In this document: positions 1 through 6,403 of the stretch, in pieces
Numbering within the stretch: position 1 is the first letter of the stretch
Layout of the letters: every line of letters starts with the position of its first letter
Source of the DNA: an uncultured Eubacteriales bacterium
Lineage (GTDB): Bacteria; Bacillota; Clostridia; Oscillospirales; CAG-272
Direction of reading: 5' to 3'
Length of the DNA stretch: 10,369 nucleotides
Assembly (NCBI GenBank): GCA_900547565.1
Contig: URHI01000076.1
Location: 1-10,369, forward strand
Program-made: the position numbers and the translations under genes
Notes under the pieces: generated by a model
The model's database searches: none
Told to the model about the DNA's origin: nothing
Seen by the model: only the letters and a program-made list of their open reading frames with translations

Positions 1-2
1 CT

Positions 3-50
3 GCCGCTGTCGTGCTGGCAGAGGTGTCCCGTCAGCACCATAATAAATAA
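3..50 (+). CDS. 3' end of an upstream gene (partial, unidentified)
   Basis: The frame starting at position 3 is open to a TAA at 48-50 and reads as 15 residues ending in RQHHNK. It begins with a hydrophobic, protein-like stretch (AAVVLAEV). The other two forward frames also end within the first 55 bases but read less like protein. The stop lies 25 nt before the next start, a spacing usual inside an operon, so the downstream membrane protein may be co-transcribed with this gene. Too little is present to name a family. This could also be plain intergenic sequence. Confidence 0.35.
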   Translation, partial: AAVVLAEVSRQHHNK

Positions 51-75
51 GTAGAAAACGGGAAAGGAGTCGGAC

Positions 76-2934
76 ATGGACGGTAAAAATGACAAAGAAA
101 TAAATGATGTGGTCAGCAAGCTTCGCGCCTCCGTTGACAAACCGGCGACCAAGACCCGCAAGTCCGGCTTGACGGATATGGGACGGTTTGACCGGAAAAT
201 AGCCGCTCTTATTGAAAAACAGCTTGGTGGCCGCGAGCCGTCACCGGAAGATAAGCAAGGCAAAAACGGGTCGCTGATCTCAGATGAAATACGGCTTGAG
301 GATTTTGTTGCGGACGGCGATGCTGATGAGTCGGCGGGTGTGTCTGTTGCGCAGGAACCGACTGATATTACGCCGGAAGTACCGCAAGCTGAGCAAGTAG
401 CGGAAATAGCGGAGGCAGGGGCCGACTATGAACAACCTGCTGACAGCCAAATCGACCGACCGGATGATAAAACTGATGACGTACAACAGGCTTCTGAGGA
501 AATGCCGCCGGCAGTTGCCGACGCGCTAGCTGAGGCTTTTGCGGTTGATGGGCTTGACTTTTCGGCGGACGAAAGCACCGACCATGATAACATGCCTGAT
601 CCCGGTGAACCTCCGTTTATTGCGGACGAGCCCGACGCGGAGTCAGAGCAGGATAGTCAGATATCACCCGAGCAAGAATTTGAAGATGAGGTGGAGCCCG
701 AGTCTAACGAATTGTCAGTCTCAGCGGACGAGCCCGACGCGGAGTCAGAGCAGGAGAGTCTGATATCACCCGAGCAAGAATTTGAAGATGAGGCGGAGCC
801 TGAGCCTAATGAATTGTCAGTCTCAGCGGACAAGCCCGAGACGGAATCTGCTCCGGATGATGATCTGTCCTCCACGGCCGATGACCTCGAGTCGGAGGAG
901 CTACCTTCGGAGGAAACACAAACCGGCCCCAGTGATGAGGAGTTGCACGCTATGTTCGATTTGGGCTACGACCCGCTGTGCGATTCCGATGAGACTTCAG
1001 GTCATACATCTGAAGCGGCATCTGAAAAATCGTCTGATGACACGTCCTCTGACGGGGTTGACGACAGCACCGACACCGGACGTATTACCGATAAAGCAGG
1101 CAATGATCCGGATGAAGTATCGGATACGGCTCCCGGTAACCAACCGGACAACAATGACGGAACGGAGCATAACGATATGTCGGACACCGCCGCGGACGGA
1201 TGGGGCTATGTCGGTGCAGAGTACAGCTCGCACGGGCAGGATGCCAAAATCAAGTCCGACTACCGCCGTGCAAGAACGCTGACGAGCGTACGTCTGATAT
1301 TTGTTTCACTGATATGCGGTCTGTGCGCATATATGGAAAATCTCGGCCTTTTCGGATTCAAGCTGCTACGGCCGTTTGAGCCTACGGAGGATCCGGCAAT
1401 CTTTATGCTGACGCTTACGGTGCTGACGCTTACCGCTGCGTTGCTTTGCTTCAAGGATATACGCGATGGCTTTGTAAGCATGATGAAGTTTGATCCTGAG
1501 CCTCACGCAATAACAAGTGTGGCCTTTGCTGTTGGTGTAATTTACGACATTGTGATGCTTATCGTGCGCCCTGACGGGATTCGGGCATACAATTTTCCGG
1601 TTACGCTATGCATGGTGATGTCGGTGGCGGCAGAACTGTTCACACTGTGCCGTGAGCAGGCGACGTTTGATGTTGTCAGTGCAGAGACGGTGCGTTATTC
1701 GCCTGTGCGTGAGTCAGGTGCCTTTGAGCAAAAGTACAATTCACGTCCTGTTGCCAAGGACGGAGAAAGAGTGAAGCGCCGTGTATACAACATGGCTTCC
1801 GCTGACTTCACCGACGGATATTTCCGCCGCACTCACGAGAAAAAACGTGGCGTGTATATTCTTAATTTTATGTTGTTACCTGCGCTGGCGGTCGGATTGG
1901 TGGAGTGTATTATTTCTGCCAGCATGGGCGGCGGGATAGTAGGTGCCATGTCGTCGCTTATGGCGGCTGTGCTGATGACGCTTCCGGCACCGTTGCTCAT
2001 CTGCCTGACATTGCCCTCGCTTGCTGCCACCCTGGCATTGAAAAAGGACGGGTGCGCTGTTGTCGGAGACAGCTCGGTAGATGAATATTCGCGTCCTAAG
2101 CTGCTGGTATTTGAAGATCGTGCCATGTTCCCGGCAGAGCTTATCGGTACCAAGGGACTCAAGCTGTATGAAGGCTTTGAGCTGTACGACGTACTCATCA
2201 AAACCGGTTCGCTGTTTGCGGCTATCGGAGGTCCTCTCGGTGAGATATTCCAGACGGAGAGCGCAAAATACCACCGCATACATGACGTTGAGCTGGTGAG
2301 AGTTCAACGCGGCGGAGTTGAGGCACGCCTGGAGGGCAAGACCACAATACTTGCCGGAAACCTCGATTTCCTGGCACACTACGGCGTCTATCCGCCAAGC
2401 TCCCCGCGTGACAAGCAGTTGATAGCCGAAGGAGTTGTCAGCGTGATCTTTATTGTGCTGAACGGTCGCCCTGCGGCTCGGCTCTACGCCGATTACCGTA
2501 CAAGCGAGCAGTTTGAGCGTCAGCTGACGCAGCTTGGTTCGCACCGCGATGCAGCTGCGATCCGCACGTCCGATCCGGGTATCGACGAAATCATGATATC
2601 CCGCAAGCGGACATTGCCTGACTATGAGCTGTCGGTGATACGTCCCGGATTTGCCCGCAGTGATGCTCCGCAGGAAACGGTTGACAGCGGAGTAGTGGCG
2701 CTTGATGATCCGGTTAAAATCATCGGAGCCATGAATGAATGTTACAAACTCAAAAATAAGCGCCGCAGAGGACTTTTGACTTACTTCTGTGTGTTTCTTG
2801 TCAATGTTATTGTCGCTACGCTGATCGTGTCACTTCAGCTGATCGATTTTGCTTCGTCCGGTTCCGTTGGGCTGTACATGCTGGCCTGGGCACTTCCCGC
2901 GTTTCTCATGGCGGGAGGACATAAAAATAAATGA
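76..2934 (+). CDS. Degenerate P1B-type ATPase-like membrane protein with a long acidic N-terminal region
   Basis: The 952-residue ORF starts at an ATG six bases after AAAGGAG (63-69). Residues 1-50 are mixed-charge, about 50-395 are Asp/Glu/Ser/Pro-rich and probably disordered, with a 34-residue repeat at 183-250. Eight hydrophobic segments follow (about 407-428, 441-458, 478-497, 507-523, 594-614, 619-655, 899-921, 930-946), spaced as in P1B metal ATPases. Segment six carries APL at 638-640 where CPC is expected. Next comes LLVFEDRAMF (676-685) in place of VVFDKTGTLT, so the phosphorylated Asp is Glu680. A recognisable N/P-domain trace follows: GGPL 718-721 for the HP motif, AGN 760-762, ADYR 805-808, TSD 831-833 for TGD. 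No TGE actuator motif or GDGxND loop is visible, and the 524-593 loop is short. The fold assignment is inferred from these landmarks. Transport activity is unlikely; a structural or regulatory role is a guess. Confidence 0.65.
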   Translation: MDGKNDKEINDVVSKLRASVDKPATKTRKSGLTDMGRFDRKIAALIEKQLGGREPSPEDKQGKNGSLISDEIRLEDFVADGDADESAGVSVAQEPTDITPEVPQAEQVAEIAEAGADYEQPADSQIDRPDDKTDDVQQASEEMPPAVADALAEAFAVDGLDFSADESTDHDNMPDPGEPPFIADEPDAESEQDSQISPEQEFEDEVEPESNELSVSADEPDAESEQESLISPEQEFEDEAEPEPNELSVSADKPETESAPDDDLSSTADDLESEELPSEETQTGPSDEELHAMFDLGYDPLCDSDETSGHTSEAASEKSSDDTSSDGVDDSTDTGRITDKAGNDPDEVSDTAPGNQPDNNDGTEHNDMSDTAADGWGYVGAEYSSHGQDAKIKSDYRRARTLTSVRLIFVSLICGLCAYMENLGLFGFKLLRPFEPTEDPAIFMLTLTVLTLTAALLCFKDIRDGFVSMMKFDPEPHAITSVAFAVGVIYDIVMLIVRPDGIRAYNFPVTLCMVMSVAAELFTLCREQATFDVVSAETVRYSPVRESGAFEQKYNSRPVAKDGERVKRRVYNMASADFTDGYFRRTHEKKRGVYILNFMLLPALAVGLVECIISASMGGGIVGAMSSLMAAVLMTLPAPLLICLTLPSLAATLALKKDGCAVVGDSSVDEYSRPKLLVFEDRAMFPAELIGTKGLKLYEGFELYDVLIKTGSLFAAIGGPLGEIFQTESAKYHRIHDVELVRVQRGGVEARLEGKTTILAGNLDFLAHYGVYPPSSPRDKQLIAEGVVSVIFIVLNGRPAARLYADYRTSEQFERQLTQLGSHRDAAAIRTSDPGIDEIMISRKRTLPDYELSVIRPGFARSDAPQETVDSGVVALDDPVKIIGAMNECYKLKNKRRRGLLTYFCVFLVNVIVATLIVSLQLIDFASSGSVGLYMLAWALPAFLMAGGHKNK
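622..840 (+). repeat. 102-bp in-frame tandem repeat, two full copies plus a partial third
   Basis: Copies span 622-723 and 724-825, with a decaying third starting at 826 (gcggacaagcccgag resembles the copy start gcggacgagcccgac). The two full copies differ at about six positions by eye, four of which change the residue (D/E, Q/L, V/A, S/P). Each encodes a 34-residue acidic unit beginning ADEPDAESEQ and ending NELSVS. The unit is a multiple of three, so copy number can change without breaking the frame. Confidence 0.95.
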
Positions 2935-2939
2935 TAACC

Positions 2940-2965
2940 GGGGCTGCCGCGCATGTAGCAGCCCC
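2940..2965 (+). terminator. Perfect 8-bp GC-rich hairpin after the ATPase-like gene
   Basis: GGGGCTGC (2940-2947) pairs perfectly with GCAGCCCC (2958-2965) around a 10-nt loop, beginning five bases after the stop codon. No T-tract follows (tgaaaactg), so it is not a textbook intrinsic terminator. It may terminate weakly, or it may protect the 3' end of the message. Confidence 0.4.
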
Positions 2966-3010
2966 TGAAAACTGAAAAGGAAATTAGCGTGAAAGCTGCT
3001 TCCGTCTAAA

Positions 3011-3090
3011 AGTGAAATATAATTTTTCACGCACGAATTTTGCCGAGGCAAAATTCACTGATTATTATTTGTGCTGCCGCAAAGCGGCAG
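3011..3090 (+). promoter_or_regulatory. Structured leader with three hairpins and a TATAAT, upstream of the radical SAM gene
   Basis: Three inverted repeats are packed here. GTGAAA (3012-3017) and TTTCAC (3025-3030) flank a perfect TATAAT at 3018-3023. GAATTTTGC (3035-3043) pairs with GCAAAATTC (3048-3056) around CGAG. CTGCCGC (3074-3080) pairs with GCGGCAG (3084-3090) around AAA. A transcript starting near 3030 would carry the last two hairpins, the second ending three bases before the GGAG ribosome binding site (3094-3097). No good -35 sits 15-18 bp upstream of the TATAAT, so promoter status is uncertain. AGTGAA (3011-3016) can also pair with TTCACT (3054-3059), giving a competing fold. The block may be a dispersed intergenic repeat rather than a gene-specific element. 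Confidence 0.5.
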
Positions 3091-3103
3091 AATGGAGATT
3101 ATT

Positions 3104-4990
3104 ATGCAACAGATTCCAAAGGATGTGAGGCGCATGAGCGGCGTATTGAGCTCGGTGCAAAAGCCGGGGCGCTACTCCGGCGGCGAATACGGCGAGGTGC
3201 TCAAGGACAAGAGCCGTGTCAAGGCACGTTTTGCCTTTTGCTTTCCCGATTCATATGAAATAGGAATGTCAAATCTCGGTATGCGCATACTTTACAATGC
3301 GCTCAATGCCGATCCGTACATATGGTGTGAGCGTGTGTTTGCCCCATGGGTCGATATGGAGCAGCAAATGCGCGAGCACGACATACCGCTCTGCGCACTT
3401 GAGAGCGGAGACCCGATCTCTCAGTTTGATATAATAGGCTTCACACTTCAATATGAAATGTGCTATACCAATGTGCTGAATATGCTCGATCTCGCCAAAA
3501 TTCCGCTCCGTGCGGCCGATCGCGGCGAGGATTGCCCTATAATAATCGGCGGAGGCCCCTGTACCTATAACGCTGAGCCGATGGCAGACTTTTTTGACTG
3601 TTTCTCTATCGGCGAGGGTGAAACCATGCTTAATGAGTTTACCGGGCTGTACATAAAGATGAAGTCCGAGGGACGCTACAGCCGTGCCGATTTTCTGCAC
3701 GAGGCCGCGCGTACAATAAGCGGACTGTATGTGCCGTCGCTGTTTGACGTCAGTTACAATCCCGACGGAACGATACATGCCTATACTCCGAAGTATGACG
3801 ATATTCCGCCGCGTATAGTCAAGCGCATAATGACCGACATGGACACCGCCATTTTTCCCGAGCGCGTTGTGATGCCGTACATTGAAACGGTGCACGACCG
3901 CATAATGCTTGAGGTGTGCCGCGGCTGTATACGCGGATGTCGGTTCTGTCAGGCGGGCATGGTGTATCGTCCTGTGCGTGAAAAATCTCCAGAGGTGCTG
4001 GACAGACAGGCCCGTCGCCTGTACGAGCAGACGGGATATGACGAAATTTCGCTGTCGTCGCTGTCTATAAGCGACTACACGCAGCTACCGGAGCTTACCG
4101 AGCGTTTGCTCTCGTGGACGGATGACAAAAAGGTCAGTTTGTCTCTGCCTTCTCTTCGTGTTGACAGCTTTTCAAAGCAGCTTATGGAACGTGTTGCGTC
4201 GGTTCGCTCGTCATCATTGACTTTTGCGCCTGAGGCAGGTACACAGCGAATGCGCGATGTGATCAATAAAAACGTTACCGAGGATGACCTGCTGAGCGCC
4301 GTAGGTGTGGCATTTGAGGGTGGCAAGACTTCGGTTAAGCTGTATTTTATGCAGGGACTGCCCACTGAGACATACGAGGACCTCGAGGGCATTGCCAATA
4401 CGGCAAAGGATGTTATAGAGGCGTATTTCCGCTCCCCCGGACGCGTCAAGGGACGTCAGCCATCGGTGACGGTAAGTGTATCCAACTTTATTCCCAAGCC
4501 GTTCACTCCGTTTCAATGGGAAGCTGCCGACACACCCGAGGTGCTTGAGAGCAAGCAGGCATATCTGCGCAGCTGCATTACCGACCGCCGTATAAAGTAT
4601 CAGTATCACAGCGTGGGAACGTCGCACATTGAGGCCGTGCTTGCACGCGGGGACCGGCGGCTTGGAGCCGTGCTCGAGCAAGCGCAGAAGCAGGGCTTTC
4701 ACTTTGACGCTTGGGATGAGTTCTTTGACTATGACCGTTGGCTGGCGCTGTTTGCGCAGGTGGGACTTGATGACAAATTTTATGCCAACCGTCAGTTTGC
4801 GGCTGACGAGGTTCTGCCGTGGGATGTCATCGATTGCGGCGTGACCAAGCAGTTTCTGTGGCGCGAGCGTGAGCGCGCCTATGCGGGCAAGACCACGCCC
4901 AACTGCCGCGAATCCTGCGCAGGCTGTGGAGCAAATAAGTTAGGAGGCAAGGACATTTGTTGTCCGAGAGCGAAAAATGATGACAATTGA
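3104..4990 (+). CDS. B12-binding-type radical SAM protein, TIGR03960 family
   Basis: The protein is 628 residues from ATG 3104, six bases after GGAG at 3094-3097; a GTG at 3071 and ATG at 3092 are in frame but lack a comparable ribosome site. The N-terminal half is the cobalamin-binding-like domain of TIGR03960, with the family stretches DIIGFTLQYEMCYTNVLNML (109-128) and IIIGGGPCTYNAEPMADFF (147-165). The radical SAM cluster motif is C275-x3-C279-x2-C282, followed by a TIM-barrel-like region with LSLPSLRVDSF. The C-terminus is cysteine-rich (C601, C605, C608, C619, C620) and could hold a second metal or cluster. The family is expected to cleave S-adenosylmethionine to a 5'-deoxyadenosyl radical, but its substrate is unknown to me. 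The next gene overlaps it by 14 nt and encodes its usual partner, which in many Firmicutes is fused to it. Confidence 0.9.
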   Translation: MQQIPKDVRRMSGVLSSVQKPGRYSGGEYGEVLKDKSRVKARFAFCFPDSYEIGMSNLGMRILYNALNADPYIWCERVFAPWVDMEQQMREHDIPLCALESGDPISQFDIIGFTLQYEMCYTNVLNMLDLAKIPLRAADRGEDCPIIIGGGPCTYNAEPMADFFDCFSIGEGETMLNEFTGLYIKMKSEGRYSRADFLHEAARTISGLYVPSLFDVSYNPDGTIHAYTPKYDDIPPRIVKRIMTDMDTAIFPERVVMPYIETVHDRIMLEVCRGCIRGCRFCQAGMVYRPVREKSPEVLDRQARRLYEQTGYDEISLSSLSISDYTQLPELTERLLSWTDDKKVSLSLPSLRVDSFSKQLMERVASVRSSSLTFAPEAGTQRMRDVINKNVTEDDLLSAVGVAFEGGKTSVKLYFMQGLPTETYEDLEGIANTAKDVIEAYFRSPGRVKGRQPSVTVSVSNFIPKPFTPFQWEAADTPEVLESKQAYLRSCITDRRIKYQYHSVGTSHIEAVLARGDRRLGAVLEQAQKQGFHFDAWDEFFDYDRWLALFAQVGLDDKFYANRQFAADEVLPWDVIDCGVTKQFLWRERERAYAGKTTPNCRESCAGCGANKLGGKDICCPRAKNDDN

Positions 4991-5765
4991 AACACGGTCG
5001 ACCGGCAGTGCCGGCGTTCGTCACATGGACCTGCCTCAGGTGCTTCTTACCGAGCAGCAGATAGGGCAGTTGCCGTTTCTTGACCCGCCCAAGACAGTGC
5101 GCATACATTTCCGCAAGGCAGGCCGGCTGCAATACATATCGCATCTTGATCTGCAACGCACAATGGGACGCGTCATCGCCCGTGCAGGTCTGCCTGTATG
5201 GTATACAAAGGGCTTTAATCCGCACCCAAAGCTGGTGTTCGGCCTGCCGTTGCCTGTGGGGGTGGAAAGCGAGTGCGAAATGCTGGATCTGCGGCTTGAC
5301 CGTGATATTCCCAATGAGGCTGTTAAGGACATGCTGAACGCTAAATTGACGGATGAGATGTGCGTGCTCAGTGTTTCTGCTCCGGTAATGAAATTTTCCG
5401 AGATTGCCTTTGCAGACTATACTTTTCGTGTCGTAACGGCTGGAGCTGATACCGCTATGGCAGAGGCTGTCGTGTCGTTGCTTGATGGAGAACAGGGGCA
5501 GATAATTATTACCAAGCACTCGAAGTCGGGAGATAAGCCGGCGGACATAGTTCCGCTGATATGCCGGGTCACCTGCACATATGAAGCCGGAGTGCTGGTG
5601 CTGCGCGCCAGGCTGGCCAGCGGTCAGTCGGATAATCTGAATCCCACGGTGCTGACGCAGGTATTGCGTGAGCGTTTGGGAATATTGTCCGGCGATCCCA
5701 CCGTGGAGTCGTGCTCGATCACCCGCGAGAGGGTATACGACGGAGAGGGCAGGGAATTCAGATAA
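4977..5765 (+). CDS. Radical SAM-linked protein, DUF2344 / TIGR03936 family
   Basis: The 262-residue protein carries the family signature from about residue 41: VRIHFRKAGRLQYISHLDLQ (41-60), then GLPVWYTKGFNPHPKLVFGL (71-90) and PLPVGVESE (91-99). The C-terminal half has the usual DIVPLI and NLNPTVL segments. The function is unknown; it occurs next to or fused with TIGR03960 radical SAM proteins and is presumed to work with them. The start overlaps the previous stop by 14 nt in another frame, suggesting translational coupling. Consecutive ATGs at 4977 and 4980 follow only a weak GAGAG; a strong AGGAGG at 4942-4947 is too far upstream. The ~38 residues before the core look like an extension, and ATG 5025 is a possible but poorly supported later start. 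Confidence 0.88.
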   Translation: MMTIETRSTGSAGVRHMDLPQVLLTEQQIGQLPFLDPPKTVRIHFRKAGRLQYISHLDLQRTMGRVIARAGLPVWYTKGFNPHPKLVFGLPLPVGVESECEMLDLRLDRDIPNEAVKDMLNAKLTDEMCVLSVSAPVMKFSEIAFADYTFRVVTAGADTAMAEAVVSLLDGEQGQIIITKHSKSGDKPADIVPLICRVTCTYEAGVLVLRARLASGQSDNLNPTVLTQVLRERLGILSGDPTVESCSITRERVYDGEGREFR

Positions 5766-5850
5766 TTCCGGCGCTGATCTGCGCACCGGACTGTTCAGGT
5801 AACGCTGCCGTTGCCGGCAATACAGACATTTGGCAACTCGGCAAAAAATA

Positions 5851-5875
5851 CGGCATTGTTTGTAATGCGTTTTTT
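5851..5875 (+). terminator. Probable intrinsic terminator of the radical SAM pair
   Basis: GCATT (5853-5857) pairs with AATGC (5864-5868) around a 6-nt loop, followed by G and six Ts (5870-5875). The six As at 5843-5848 could extend pairing with the T-tract. The stem is short, so strength is uncertain, but it lies in the right place before the marR promoter. Confidence 0.5.
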
Positions 5876-5887
5876 ACATCCTGAGTA

Positions 5888-5916
5888 TTGACAATAGAAT
5901 GCTTTTGCGCTATAAT
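5888..5916 (+). promoter_or_regulatory. Consensus sigma-A promoter of the marR-permease operon
   Basis: TTGACA at 5888-5893 and TATAAT at 5911-5916 are separated by exactly 17 bp, matching the consensus at every position. Transcription should start near 5923, giving a leader of about 34 nt before the ATG at 5957. A perfect inverted repeat overlaps the -10, so the promoter can be blocked directly by a bound dimer. Confidence 0.88.
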
Positions 5917-5937
5917 TATTCTAAAATTAGAATAATT
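5914..5937. promoter_or_regulatory. Probable MarR operator (perfect 11-bp inverted repeat)
   Basis: AATTATTCTAA (5914-5924) and TTAGAATAATT (5927-5937) are exact reverse complements separated by AA. The repeat overlaps the last three bases of the -10 and covers the expected start of transcription. The size and position match autoregulatory sites of MarR-family dimers, and a MarR-family gene begins 20 bp downstream. Binding is inferred; the symmetry is seen directly. Confidence 0.75.
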
Positions 5938-5956
5938 TTGTTTGGGGGATGCCGGT

Positions 5957-6403
5957 ATGGATGCGCTGTATTTCATGGCAGTCGGGAGAAAGATATTAGG
6001 CGTATATTCCGCACTCTGTGCACCTGTTTGCAAAAAGCACGGTATCAACGGCACATGTCTGGATGTATTGATGTTTTTCCATAATTACCCTGAGTACAAC
6101 ACGGCACGCGATCTCTGCCAGGTGCGCGGCATAAAATCCGGGCTGGCATCGGTTGCGGTTGACACATTGCTTCAGCGCGGACTGCTCATCCGACGGGATG
6201 ATACGTCAGACCGGCGTGTCATACGGTTGCTTATTACTCCGGTGGCCGCTGATATAATACGGGACGGTATAGCGCTTCAGCAGCGCTTTGAGAAAGCAGT
6301 AGGACGGGGTATCAGTGCGCGTGACAGCCAGGCTTTGTTGCGCATAATGAGCCGGGTGCAGTGTAATCTGACTGAACTGGAAAAAGAAAAATGCAAACAG
6401 TAA
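5957..6403 (+). CDS. MarR-family transcriptional regulator
   Basis: The protein is 148 residues, a normal MarR length. It shows the winged helix-turn-helix pattern: a helix region around 47-75, then LLQRGLLIRRDDTSDRRVIR at 71-90, where the wing carries the family's D-x-R-x-hydrophobic signature (D85, R86, R87), followed by LLITPVA. I chose ATG 5957 because GGGGGA (5944-5949) lies seven bases upstream; a TTG at 5942 in the same frame would overlap that site. The protein has six cysteines (21, 25, 34, 54, 136, 146), three clustered in the N-terminal dimerisation region, which is unusually many and could serve thiol sensing. It probably represses its own promoter through the adjacent palindrome, and hence the permease whose start overlaps its end by 13 nt. 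Confidence 0.88.
   Translation: MDALYFMAVGRKILGVYSALCAPVCKKHGINGTCLDVLMFFHNYPEYNTARDLCQVRGIKSGLASVAVDTLLQRGLLIRRDDTSDRRVIRLLITPVAADIIRDGIALQQRFEKAVGRGISARDSQALLRIMSRVQCNLTELEKEKCKQ

Noticed and set aside
1876..2544. 222-codon open frame on the minus strand
   Set aside because: Antisense to the ATPase-like gene, with no recognisable family and no ribosome site; the plus frame carries membrane helices and N/P-domain landmarks.
3071..3103. Earlier GTG start for the radical SAM gene
   Set aside because: The extra 11 codons lie over the CTGCCGC hairpin and have no ribosome site, whereas ATG 3104 has GGAG at the right distance and fits the family N-terminus.
4942..4990. Frameshift splitting a fused TIGR03960-TIGR03936 protein
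   Set aside because: Both reading frames have sensible ends, the 14-nt overlap carries its own ATG, and unfused pairs are normal in the family. A true split gene is the simpler reading.
4827..5786. 319-codon open frame on the minus strand
   Set aside because: Covers the whole DUF2344 gene in antisense, is rich in His/Arg/Gln as shadow frames are, and matches no family I know.
5942..5956. TTG start for the MarR gene
   Set aside because: It would overlap the GGGGGA ribosome site and add five atypical residues; ATG 5957 is correctly spaced.
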